Shown in pieces: positions 50,977 through 59,235 of a DNA stretch of 64,000 bases (the stretch's first letter is position 1; every line of letters starts with the position of its first letter). Position numbers and translations under genes: made by a program. The DNA comes from Kroppenstedtia sanguinis (GTDB lineage: Bacteria; Bacillota; Bacilli; Thermoactinomycetales; DSM-45169). The notes under the pieces were generated by a model. The model was not told the origin of the DNA, made no database searches, and saw nothing but the letters and a program-made list of their open reading frames with translations. The stretch covers positions 124,001-188,000 of the forward strand of contig NZ_JBNPXF010000003.1 in the NCBI RefSeq assembly GCF_050433445.1, written 5' to 3'.

Positions 50977-53049
50977 ATGGATCGAGATCATTCCATAAGG
51001 ACGCAAGGCGTTGAGTCCTCTCCCAAAAACAAGTCCTCGTTGCTGAATGGGAAAATCCTGCGCCAAGCGCTGATCGGTAGTTTCATCAAATTAAATCCGA
51101 TCACGATGATGAATAACCCGGTGATGTTTATAGTGGAGATCGGGACCATCCTAACCTTGCTGACGGTGTTCATGCCAGAATTATTTGGTATGGAGGGACA
51201 CACCGGCTTCAATTTCGCTGTATTCGCGATCCTTCTCTTCACCATCCTTTTTGCCAACTTTGCCGAAGCATTGGCGGAAGGACGTGGCAAAGCGCAGGCG
51301 GAGAGTCTGAAAAAAACCAAAACGGATACGAAGGCTCGTAAATTGGATGATAAGGGGAACATCCACATTGTTTCTTCCACCGATCTGAAAAAGGGGGATA
51401 TTGTACTCGTCGAGGCCGGTGATCTGGTTCCAAGTGATGGAGAGATCATTGAAGGACTTGCCTCCATCGATGAATCAGCGATCACTGGGGAATCGGCTCC
51501 GGTGATCAAAGAGGCCGGTGGCGATTTCAGCTCTGTTACCGGCGGGACCAAAGTGGTTAGCGACTCCGTAAAGGTCCGGATCAGTGCAAACCCTGGGGAG
51601 TCGTTCCTGGATCAGATGATCTCTTTGGTAGAAGGTGCCGGGAGGCAGAAAACTCCCAATGAAATCGCACTCAACACCCTGTTGGTAACGTTGACGGCGA
51701 TCTTTCTGATCGTAGTGGTCACCCTGGTACCCATTGCAAATTATGTTGGTGTTCAATTGGAAATCGCCACCTTGATTGCTCTGTTAGTCTGTCTAATCCC
51801 GACCACGATCGGGGCGTTGCTCTCCGCGATCGGGATCGCCGGAATGGACCGGGTGACCCGCTTCAATGTGTTGGCGATGTCAGGAAAGGCGGTCGAGGCA
51901 GCTGGTGACATCCACACGATGATCCTGGACAAAACAGGTACGATTACTTTCGGCAATCGGATGGCAGCAGAATTTATTCCGGTAGGCTCTCGTAAAGAAG
52001 AGGATGTCCGGGAAGCTGCGGTGATGGCTTCCATTCAGGACGAAACACCAGAAGGACGTTCCGTTTTAGAATTGGCTTCGGAGCAGGGACTGCAGATCGA
52101 TTCCTCTCGGTATGGGGAGGCGGAATTTATTCCATTTACCGCGGATACACGAATGAGCGGAATGAATATCAAAGGAGAATCCTACCGTAAAGGATCTGTC
52201 GATGCTGTGAAACGGTATGTCAAAGAAAAAGGGGGTCAGCCCCCCGCGGATCTGGATGAACAAGCGGATCGTATCGCCCGCATGGGAGGCACTCCCCTGG
52301 CTGTCGCCATCGGGAAGGAGATCCTCGGTCTCATCTATCTGAAAGATACGGTGAAACCTGGCATGAAGGAACGCTTCAATCAATTGCGTCACATGGGGAT
52401 TCGAACGATCATGTGCACTGGGGATAACCCGCTGACCGCATCGACGATCGCCAAGGAGGCGGGGGTGGATGATTTTATCGCTGAGAGCACTCCCGAGGAC
52501 AAGATCCGTGTGATTCGAGAGGAGCAGGAGCAGGGGAAGCTGGTGGCCATGACCGGAGATGGAACTAACGACGCTCCAGCTCTCGCTCAAGCTGATGTCG
52601 GTTTGGCCATGAACAGCGGTACTGTTGCCGCTAAAGAAGCAGCTAACATGGTGGATCTTGATTCGGATCCCTCCAAGATTATCGACGTGGTCGGAATCGG
52701 CAAGCAACTCTTGATGACGCGGGGGGCGCTAACGACTTTCAGTATGGCCAACGATATCGCCAAATACTTCGCCATCATTCCGGCAATTTTCACCCTGGCG
52801 ATTCCGCAAATGGAAACCCTCAATTTTATGGGTTTGCATTCACCGACCAGTGCCATCCTGTCGGCCCTGATCTTCAATGCGGTGATCATTCCGTTATTGA
52901 TCCCCTTGGCGATGAAAGGGGTTGCCTACAAACCGTTACCTGCTGTTCAACTGTTGCGTCGCAACCTCTTGATTTACGGTTTCGGGGGAGTGATTGTGCC
53001 CTTTGTGGGAATCAAAATCATCGATATGATCCTGGAAGTCTTCCTGTGA
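50977..53049 (+). CDS. kdpB: Potassium-transporting ATPase subunit B
   Basis: 690-residue P-type ATPase. The phosphorylated Asp lies in ILDKTGTITFGNR, the actuator motif is TGES, the hinge GDGTNDAPALAQADVG is intact, and the KdpB-specific helix shows LIALLVCLIPTTIGALLSAI. It hydrolyses ATP to drive K+ through KdpA. Start ATG follows AAAAGGGGGGG. Downstream a mobile element separates it from kdpC, with 274 bases in a place where these genes usually nearly touch. Confidence 0.97.
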   Translation: MDRDHSIRTQGVESSPKNKSSLLNGKILRQALIGSFIKLNPITMMNNPVMFIVEIGTILTLLTVFMPELFGMEGHTGFNFAVFAILLFTILFANFAEALAEGRGKAQAESLKKTKTDTKARKLDDKGNIHIVSSTDLKKGDIVLVEAGDLVPSDGEIIEGLASIDESAITGESAPVIKEAGGDFSSVTGGTKVVSDSVKVRISANPGESFLDQMISLVEGAGRQKTPNEIALNTLLVTLTAIFLIVVVTLVPIANYVGVQLEIATLIALLVCLIPTTIGALLSAIGIAGMDRVTRFNVLAMSGKAVEAAGDIHTMILDKTGTITFGNRMAAEFIPVGSRKEEDVREAAVMASIQDETPEGRSVLELASEQGLQIDSSRYGEAEFIPFTADTRMSGMNIKGESYRKGSVDAVKRYVKEKGGQPPADLDEQADRIARMGGTPLAVAIGKEILGLIYLKDTVKPGMKERFNQLRHMGIRTIMCTGDNPLTASTIAKEAGVDDFIAESTPEDKIRVIREEQEQGKLVAMTGDGTNDAPALAQADVGLAMNSGTVAAKEAANMVDLDSDPSKIIDVVGIGKQLLMTRGALTTFSMANDIAKYFAIIPAIFTLAIPQMETLNFMGLHSPTSAILSALIFNAVIIPLLIPLAMKGVAYKPLPAVQLLRRNLLIYGFGGVIVPFVGIKIIDMILEVFL

Positions 53050-53091
53050 GAGGACCCGGGTTTCCCAGTGCAACAAAGATATAGCCCAAAT

Positions 53092-53275
53092 CAGGGCCGT
53101 TGATTAACCAACTAAATCGATCTTTTGCTCCTCCCATTGCCCATCGTGAAATATGGCTTGAGGGGACGGGGAGGGTGGGACGGCTACGATCTCTTGCAAA
53201 GAACGCAAAGGTTCTTCACCGTCCCACCATCCCGACCTGAATTCCTACCTAAAGTATGGCTGATCAACACGTCTG
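53092..53275. repeat. Inverted-end element, complete copy B, between kdpB and kdpC
   Basis: Ends CAGGGCCGTTGATTAACC and GGCTGATCAACACGTCTG. Flanks AGCCCAAAT (53083-53091) and ACCCCAAAT (53276-53284) match in eight of nine positions. The core reads GATCTCTTGCAAAGAACGC. The insert splits an operon but leaves an intact ribosome site before kdpC. Confidence 0.9.
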
Positions 53276-53323
53276 ACCCCAAATATCAGCCCGTAGCGGC
53301 TGAGGAATCAAGGTGATAGGAAA

Positions 53324-53881
53324 ATGAAATATGTTCGCTTGTCCCTCTTGTTGATATTGCTGTGTGGATTAGGTTATCCACTGTTGATGACAGGAATTTC
53401 CCAACTCCTTTTTCCTGAGCAGGCGGAGGGAAGTATCATCAAGAATGAGAACGGAAAGGTCGTCGGTTCAAAGTTGGTTGGACAAAATTTCACAGGAGAT
53501 GAGTACTTCCATGGCCGCATCTCTTCCATCGAATATGATGCGGTCAACTCTGGCTCCAATAACTATGCCCCCTCAAACAAGACGATGATTGATCGGACAC
53601 AGAAGACTGTGGATCAACTATTGAAAGAGGATCCGGGAACGAGGAAGGAGGATATTCCCCTCGACCTGATAACCAACTCTGCCTCCGGTTTGGATCCCCA
53701 TATCAGCCCGGAAGCAGCCCGTTTCCAGATCCCCAGGGTTGCAAAGGCGTCAGGTCTTTCCAAACAGGAGTTAGCGTCTCTAATCGATTTGAACACCGAG
53801 GGGAAGGAGTGGGGCATTTTTGGCGAACCTCGGGTCAACGTGCTAAAGCTGAATTTGGCTGTGAACGGAAGGATGAAATAG
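53324..53881 (+). CDS. kdpC: Potassium-transporting ATPase subunit C
   Basis: 185 residues. One N-terminal helix (SLLLILLCGLGYPLLMTGIS), then LFPEQAEGSIIKNENGKVVG and LVGQNFTGDEYFHGRIS. The late DLITNSASGLDPHISPEAAR motif is a family signature. It helps ATP binding by KdpB. Start ATG at 53324 after AAGGTGATAGGAAA. Confidence 0.96.
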   Translation: MKYVRLSLLLILLCGLGYPLLMTGISQLLFPEQAEGSIIKNENGKVVGSKLVGQNFTGDEYFHGRISSIEYDAVNSGSNNYAPSNKTMIDRTQKTVDQLLKEDPGTRKEDIPLDLITNSASGLDPHISPEAARFQIPRVAKASGLSKQELASLIDLNTEGKEWGIFGEPRVNVLKLNLAVNGRMK

Positions 53882-53896
53882 AGGGAGTGGTCCTGC

Positions 53897-55042
53897 ATGG
53901 TGGTGACCAACGGACAAAAATATCGTCGCCTCAGCCCAGAGGAGATTCTGGCCCAGATCGAAAAAATGAAGCAGGGACGTCTCAAAGTGTATGTAGGTGC
54001 TGCGCCGGGAGTGGGAAAAACATTCACTATGCTCCAAGAAGCCAATGAGCTTCATCGAAAAGGAGTGGATATCGTTGTCGGTCTGATTGAATATCACGGG
54101 CGAAAGAAAACAGCAGACCAACTGGGCGATCTGGAAGTGCTCCCGAAAAAAAAGATCCCATACAAGGGAAATGAGTTAGAGGAATTGGATGTAGAGGGGA
54201 TCATCGCTCGCAACCCGGAAGTGGTGGTGATCGATGAATTGGCACATACCAATGTGCCCGGTTCGCGTAACCGAAAAAGATACCAAGATGTAAATGAGAT
54301 TATAAAGGCGGGCATCCACGTCTGGACGGCTATGAACATTCAGCACCTGGAGAGCGTCCGGGACATCATACAAAAAATCACTGGTGTCGCAGTCAACGAA
54401 CGGGTGCCTGATTCGGTGTTGAGTAAAGCAGACGAGATCAAGCTGATTGATGTGAGTCCCGAAACTCTGCGGGAACGCTTACAGGAAGGCGACATCTATA
54501 CGCGAGATAAAATTGAACAGGCTCTCCACCATTTTTTTAAAAAAGGGAATCTGGTGGCACTTCGGGAGCTGGCCCTGCGGGAAGTGGCGGATGATATCGA
54601 TGAACAGCTGACGAAGGAGCGAACCGATGAGGGCATTGAAGAACCTGCCGGAGTTCAAGAGCGGATCCTAGTCTGCATTCAGTATCGACCAAATGCCGAG
54701 AAGCTGATTCGGCGGGGTTGGCGGATCGCCAATCGGTTGGGGGCGAAGCTTTATATTCTCCATATTCTCTCGCGAACCGTCAAAGCAAAAAGGGTCGAGA
54801 AGAAAATAGTAGAATGGAAGATGCTCGCATCTCAGTTTAACGCGGAATTTTTGCTGAAGGAAGCCGGCTCTCGACATATCGCTCCAGAGATAGTTCATGT
54901 GTGCCGTCAGAATCAGATCACACAAATCATTATGGGTCAGTCAGCCCAGACGCGCTGGGAGGAAATATGGAAAGGTTCTCTAATCAATGTTATTATGAAA
55001 GACTTACAAACGGTGGACGTTCACATTGTCTCAGAACGTTAA
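53897..55042 (+). CDS. kdpD: Short KdpD: KdpD ATPase and USP domain without kinase
   Basis: 381 residues. Residues 25-230 are the KdpD N-terminal domain (LKVYVGAAPGVGKTFTMLQE with Walker A, EVVVIDELAHTNVPGSRNRK). Residues 255-380 are a universal-stress-like domain (RILVCIQYRPNAEKLIRRG, QIIMGQSAQTRWEEIWKGS). The membrane helices, GAF and histidine kinase of full KdpD (about 900 residues) are absent and the gene ends cleanly. Such short forms are known beside kdpFABC in Bacillota, where the USP part can bind c-di-AMP. No kdpE follows. Confidence 0.9.
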   Translation: MVVTNGQKYRRLSPEEILAQIEKMKQGRLKVYVGAAPGVGKTFTMLQEANELHRKGVDIVVGLIEYHGRKKTADQLGDLEVLPKKKIPYKGNELEELDVEGIIARNPEVVVIDELAHTNVPGSRNRKRYQDVNEIIKAGIHVWTAMNIQHLESVRDIIQKITGVAVNERVPDSVLSKADEIKLIDVSPETLRERLQEGDIYTRDKIEQALHHFFKKGNLVALRELALREVADDIDEQLTKERTDEGIEEPAGVQERILVCIQYRPNAEKLIRRGWRIANRLGAKLYILHILSRTVKAKRVEKKIVEWKMLASQFNAEFLLKEAGSRHIAPEIVHVCRQNQITQIIMGQSAQTRWEEIWKGSLINVIMKDLQTVDVHIVSER

Positions 55043-55055
55043 ATGGAGCTTGAGA

Positions 55056-55191
55056 CAGGTGTGTTGATTAACCATATTTTAGGTGGCAGGAAATAAGGTC
55101 CCCTCAAGCAATATTTCACGATGGGACAATGGGAAGAGCGAAAGGTCGATTTAGTTTTCTTCCCCCATTTATTGGTTAATCAACAGCCCTG
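55056..55191. repeat. Inverted-end element, core-less copy F
   Basis: Ends CAGGTGTGTTGATTAACC and GGTTAATCAACAGCCCTG. Flanks AGCTTGAGA (55047-55055) and AGCTTGGGA (55192-55200) match in eight of nine. The arms join directly at AAGGTC/CCCTCAAGC, so the hairpin core found in copies A-D is missing. It lies 14 bases after the kdpD stop. Confidence 0.9.
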
Positions 55192-55206
55192 AGCTTGGGA
55201 TGATGA

Positions 55207-55238
55207 TTTAGGCAGGGGCGTTATCGCCCCTGCCTAAA
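55207..55238. terminator. Perfect hairpin between kdpD and proA
   Basis: TTTAGGCAGGGGCG pairs perfectly with CGCCCCTGCCTAAA around TTAT. It is placed to end proBA from the minus strand and perhaps kdp from the plus strand. T runs are short on both sides. Confidence 0.7.
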
Positions 55239-55244
55239 TATTGT

Positions 55245-56492
55245 TTAACGCACTTGCCCGGTACCGTGAATCCGGTATTTGTAGGAAGTCAGTTCCCGCA
55301 AGCCCATGGGACCCCTGGCATGGAGCTTTTGGGTGCTGATCCCGATCTCTGCCCCCATGCCGAACTGGGATCCATCGGTAAAGCGGGTGGAGGCGTTGTG
55401 ATAGACCGCTGCGGCGTCGATGCCCTGCAGAAAACGGCGAGCGGAAACATCGTCTTCGGCGATGATGGCTTCAGAGTGGCCGGTGCCGTAGCGATCGATG
55501 TGTTCCATGGCTTCTTCAAGGGAGTCGACCACCTTTACCGCCAACACCGGCCCTAAATACTCTGTCTCCCAATCCGTCGATGTGGCCGGAATCGCCTGCG
55601 GGAAAATTCCTTGAGTCCGGGAGCATCCCCGGATTTCCACTTGTTGCAGAGTCAGCCCTTCACACAGTTTCGCTAAATGCTTCTCCGCCCACTCGCGATG
55701 GACGAGGAGGGTCTCAGTGGTATTGCAGACACCGGGACGGTCGGTTTTGGCGTTGGTCACAATGTTGCGAGCCATCTCGGGATCAGCTGTCCGATCCACA
55801 TAGATATGACAGTTACCCGCTCCTGTCTCCAATACCGGAACCGTGGCCTCCCGGACTACCCGCTGGATCAGACTGGGACCGCCGCGGGGGATGACTACAT
55901 CGATCCCCTCTTTGCAGGTGATCAGATCCCGGACGGTTTCCCGACGGGGATCCGTCACCAATTGCACCGCCTCTGGGGGCAGGGAGGTGTCCGCCAAGGC
56001 TTCGCGGATGACGTCCACCAAGACGGCGTTGGAACGGAGAGCGGAGGAACTTCCACGCAGGATGACAGCATTTCCTGATTTCAGAGTGAGTCCTGAGGCA
56101 TCCACGGTGACATTGGGGCGGGCTTCATAGATCATCCCTACCACTCCCAAGGGGACCCGGATTTTCTCGATGCGCAGATTCTTCTCCCCATCAGTGACTT
56201 CCAGGATTTCGCCAATGGGTTCCGGCAGGCGGGTCAACATTTCTAAACCTGCAGCCATCGCTTCCAGCCGTGGTTCTGTCAATCTTAGCCGGTCCATCAG
56301 GGCGTTGGAGAGGCCGGCCTTCGCTCCTGCGTTTAGATCTTCCTGGTTTTGTTCCAGGATCAGCGCCTTCCGATGGCGCAATGCGCGAGCGATGGCATAA
56401 AGGGATTCGTTTTTCTGTTCTGCGGATGCGATAGCCAGATTTTTCGAAGCGGAACGGGCTGTTGCCGCTTGTTTTTGAATGGAGTTCATCAT
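55245..56492 (-). CDS. proA: Gamma-glutamyl phosphate reductase
   Basis: 415 residues, the second enzyme of proline synthesis, reducing glutamyl-5-phosphate to the semialdehyde with NADPH. It shows RIEKIRVPLGVVGMIYEARP, SGNAVILRGSSSALRSN, VIPRGGPSLIQRVV and the catalytic Cys in TDRPGVCNTTETLLVH. The ATG at 56492 is six bases from AGGAGGT and overlaps the proB stop (ATGA); the longer frame to 56624 overlaps proB and is ignored. Confidence 0.96.
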   Translation of the reverse strand: MMNSIQKQAATARSASKNLAIASAEQKNESLYAIARALRHRKALILEQNQEDLNAGAKAGLSNALMDRLRLTEPRLEAMAAGLEMLTRLPEPIGEILEVTDGEKNLRIEKIRVPLGVVGMIYEARPNVTVDASGLTLKSGNAVILRGSSSALRSNAVLVDVIREALADTSLPPEAVQLVTDPRRETVRDLITCKEGIDVVIPRGGPSLIQRVVREATVPVLETGAGNCHIYVDRTADPEMARNIVTNAKTDRPGVCNTTETLLVHREWAEKHLAKLCEGLTLQQVEIRGCSRTQGIFPQAIPATSTDWETEYLGPVLAVKVVDSLEEAMEHIDRYGTGHSEAIIAEDDVSARRFLQGIDAAAVYHNASTRFTDGSQFGMGAEIGISTQKLHARGPMGLRELTSYKYRIHGTGQVR

Positions 56493-57625
56493 GGGGAGAC
56501 CTCCTGGGAAGAGATGGTTGATGAAGCGGGCACCCAATCGTTTCGGTGAATCACTTCTTCCGGGTGGTTCGGGACCAGCCGGGAGATTTCCCAGGTTCTC
56601 CATCCCTTGACTCGCTGGAGACATGGAGCGGAGAAACGGGTGATCCCCCGGCCCAGCGGATGTCCTTGAGGACCGATCACCTCCACGATCTCTCCTGATT
56701 CAAAGCTTCCGTTTACGGCTAGGATTCCGCAGGGCAACAAACTTTTCCTTTTTTCCATCAAGGCCTGGGCGGCGCCTTCATCCACGTGCAAAGATCCCCG
56801 AGGGCGGGAATGGGCGACGATCCATTGTTCCTTACGACTGGCTCGGCGGGGCTGTGGCTCCATATAGGTTCCGCTCCCCCGTTCATTCACGACATCCAGC
56901 ATCCAGTCAGGGTTTTCACTTGCCGTGCCAATATAGACTTGGATGCCGGCGCGGGCCGCCTTGCGGGCGGCGATCAGTTTGGAACTCATACCACCGCTGC
57001 CCAGGGAGGATTTGCTGCGATCTACCTGAGCGGGTAGGGATCGGTCCAGGGGATGGAGTCGGCGGATTTTTTCTGCTTCTGGATGATCCAGAGGATTGGC
57101 GGTGTAGAGTCCGTCGGTGTTGGTGACGAACAGCAGCCAGTCGGCCTGCAACAGACCGGCCACCAACGTAGCCAGGATATCATTGTCTCCCCAGCGGATT
57201 TCGTCCACGGCAACCGAATCGTTTTCGTTGATCACAGGAATCATACCCCGCTCCAAGAGGAATTGAAGGGTGTTGAGTGCATTCAGAAAGCGGATGCGAT
57301 GATCAAAGTCGTTTCGCGTCAGGAGAACCTGAGAGCAGATTTCCCCGTGGGCGGAAAATGCTTCGCGGTAACGCTGTACCAAGTGTCCCTGCCCGGTGGC
57401 AGCGGCTGCCTGTTTCCCCGCCAAGGAGTGGGGACGGTGAGCCAAACCGAGCTCATGAAAGCCGGCAGCGATGGCTCCCGATGAGACGAGGACGACCCGG
57501 AAGCCGGACTGTTTGAGCCGGGTGAGAGCCTCCACATGAGCCTGTAAAGCCGCTGGATTCAGTTTTCCAGAGTCATCTGTCAGGGACGAAGTACCGATTT
57601 TGACAAGGACAGTCGGATGGTTCAT
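56489..57625 (-). CDS. proB: Glutamate 5-kinase
   Basis: 378 residues. Amino-acid kinase domain: VLVKIGTSSLTDDSGKLNP, VLVSSGAIAAGFHELGL, INENDSVAVDEIRWGDNDIL and SSLGSGGMSSKLIAARKA. A C-terminal PUA domain covers about 280-370 (HVDEGAAQALMEKRKSLLPC, GRGITRF). It phosphorylates glutamate, the first and feedback-regulated step to proline. AGGAGG lies about 11 bases before the ATG. A T-box leader and a mobile element lie upstream. Confidence 0.96.
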   Translation of the reverse strand: MNHPTVLVKIGTSSLTDDSGKLNPAALQAHVEALTRLKQSGFRVVLVSSGAIAAGFHELGLAHRPHSLAGKQAAAATGQGHLVQRYREAFSAHGEICSQVLLTRNDFDHRIRFLNALNTLQFLLERGMIPVINENDSVAVDEIRWGDNDILATLVAGLLQADWLLFVTNTDGLYTANPLDHPEAEKIRRLHPLDRSLPAQVDRSKSSLGSGGMSSKLIAARKAARAGIQVYIGTASENPDWMLDVVNERGSGTYMEPQPRRASRKEQWIVAHSRPRGSLHVDEGAAQALMEKRKSLLPCGILAVNGSFESGEIVEVIGPQGHPLGRGITRFSAPCLQRVKGWRTWEISRLVPNHPEEVIHRNDWVPASSTISSQEVSP

Positions 57626-57654
57626 GTTCGTTCTTGCCTCCTGTTATAAAAAGA

Positions 57655-57860
57655 CAGGACTGTTGATTAACCATAAAGTGGGTGGAGGAAACAAAATTGA
57701 TCCTTTCGCTCTTCCAATTGCCCCTATCGTAAATTATTGCTTGAGGGGACGGGGATGGGGTGGGACGGTAAAGAGCCTTTGCGCTCTTTGCAAGAGATCG
57801 CAGCCGCCCCACCCTCCCGACCTGATTTCCTACCCAAAATATGGATAATCAACACGCCTG
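57655..57860. repeat. Inverted-end element, complete copy A, in the proBA leader
   Basis: Ends CAGGACTGTTGATTAACC and GGATAATCAACACGCCTG. A perfect 9-bp duplication ATAAAAAGA flanks it (57646-57654, 57861-57869). The duplicated bases are the T run of the T-box terminator, read on the other strand. The core GAGCCTTTGCGCTCTTTGC is inverted relative to the arms when compared with copy D. Confidence 0.95.
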
Positions 57861-58160
57861 ATAAAAAGAACACACTCCCTTCCGTTCAAGGACGAAAGGG
57901 AGTGTGTTCTTCCGCGGTACCACCTTGGTTGACAGTTGTGCCCACCTCATGCGACTGCAACAAAACAGTCGTTGCCCGGAAATAACGGTCAGGGGGACCG
58001 TTTCGGCTTGTCGCCGCCCGCATCGAGAGGTGGGTTCAGACCGGCTTTCCGACAGAACCTCTCAGCCAGTGGGTTCTGCTCTCTGGGCGATCAGCCGGTC
58101 GTACTGGCCTCCGTCATCGCGTTTTACAGATCATCCAGTTCAATTTGTATCATTATGACA
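57861..58160 (-). ncRNA. T-box leader of proBA (tRNA-Pro expected)
   Basis: On the minus strand AACCAAGGTGGTACCGCGGA (57911-57930) is the T-box, immediately followed by the terminator stem AGAACACACTCCC paired with GGGAGTGTGTTCT and TTTTT. Stem I lies upstream toward 58150, with an AGTA bulge in GGCCAGTACGACC. The base after TGG in the T-box is T, which pairs with an A discriminator. A specifier reading CCC (Pro) can be placed in CTGAACCCACC, though I am not certain of the exact codon. Uncharged tRNA-Pro should allow readthrough into proBA. Confidence 0.88.
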
Positions 58161-58211
58161 TCGGAGTGATAGATCTGTCAAATCGAGTATCGGCAGGGCT
58201 TCCCACTTGGT

Positions 58212-58889
58212 TTAAATATCCGGGATGCGCCAGTCAATCGCTTCCAGTCCCGCCTCCTCCAAGGACCGGTTGATGGCGGAGAAGGGGCGACTGCCGAAGA
58301 ATCCCCGTTTGGCAGACAAAGGGGAAGGATGGGCCGATTCGATGATGGCATGTCGGCTGGTATCGATCCATTTTTTCTTCTTTTTAGCGTGATTTCCCCA
58401 TAACACGAAGACGACTCGCTCGGATTTCTCATTCACCTTGCGGATCACAGCATCGGTAAAGGTTTCCCATCCTTTGTTTTTATGGGAATTGGGTTCATGT
58501 GCCCGCACGGTCAAGACGGTGTTCAGCATTAAGACTCCCTGGCGAGCCCAGGGGACCAGATGCCCATGGTTGGGGGCAGGGTGACCTAGATCTTCTTGCA
58601 ACTCTTTGAACATATTTTTTAGCGAAGGGGGCAGTGATACCCCAGGGCGTACGGAAAAGGAGAGTCCGTGGGCTTGGCCGTCGTTGTGATAGGGGTCCTG
58701 TCCAAGTAACAGTACCTTCACCTGATCATAGGGTGTCCACGCCAAGGCGGAGAACAGATCCTCCTCTGGTGGATAGATCGAATGTTGTTTTCGCTCATTC
58801 TCCAAAAACGACTTCAATTCCAGTAGATAGGGCTGTTTCAACTCTTCCGCCAACACTTGCTGCCAATCTTGAGGCAATACAAAGGCCAT
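58212..58889 (-). CDS. ung: Uracil-DNA glycosylase
   Basis: 225 residues of family 1 UDG. Water-activating motif VLLLGQDPYHNDGQAHGLSFSV (Asp and Tyr) and the DNA-intercalation motif SAHPSPLSAKRGFFGSRPF with the catalytic His. It removes uracil from DNA. ATG at 58889 follows GGAGGGTAAAA on the minus strand. It stands alone between the T-box leader and a repeat. Confidence 0.96.
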   Translation of the reverse strand: MAFVLPQDWQQVLAEELKQPYLLELKSFLENERKQHSIYPPEEDLFSALAWTPYDQVKVLLLGQDPYHNDGQAHGLSFSVRPGVSLPPSLKNMFKELQEDLGHPAPNHGHLVPWARQGVLMLNTVLTVRAHEPNSHKNKGWETFTDAVIRKVNEKSERVVFVLWGNHAKKKKKWIDTSRHAIIESAHPSPLSAKRGFFGSRPFSAINRSLEEAGLEAIDWRIPDI

Positions 58890-59075
58890 TTTTTACCCTC
58901 CGATCCGAAAAATGATTAGTTCATGGGAGAATCATCTCTCCTGCTCTATTAAATCATAGGAAGAGGATGGGCACCTCATCTTTTTCATGGACGGAGGAAA
59001 CCTATCATAGAAACCCTGCCTTCACTTATGGCGAGAACGGGTGGCGGCTCTGGGCATGCATTTTCACTAGATTCC

Positions 59076-59235
59076 TAGTGCCGCTTTAAGCAACCTTGAT
59101 CTTGCTTTTCAAGGAGGTGGGGAACAGGATCATGAGGCGGCGGAGAGCCTTTGCGCTCTTTGCAAGAAATCGGAGCCGCCTCACATCCTGTTTCCTTCTG
59201 AGAGTTCCCACACAATGATCGCTGAGGGGGTACTA
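59076..59235. repeat. Second-family repeat overlapping the end of the gltC-like gene
   Basis: Ends TAGTGCCGCTTTAAGC and TGAGGGGGTACTA. Inside: CAACCTTGATCTTGCTTTTC, the core GAGCCTTTGCGCTCTTTGC then AAGAAATCGGAGCCGCC, and CCCACACAATGATC. The last three bases supply the stop codon (CTA, minus TAG) of the neighbouring gene, so the element forms that gene's end. No clear target duplication. Confidence 0.8.
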
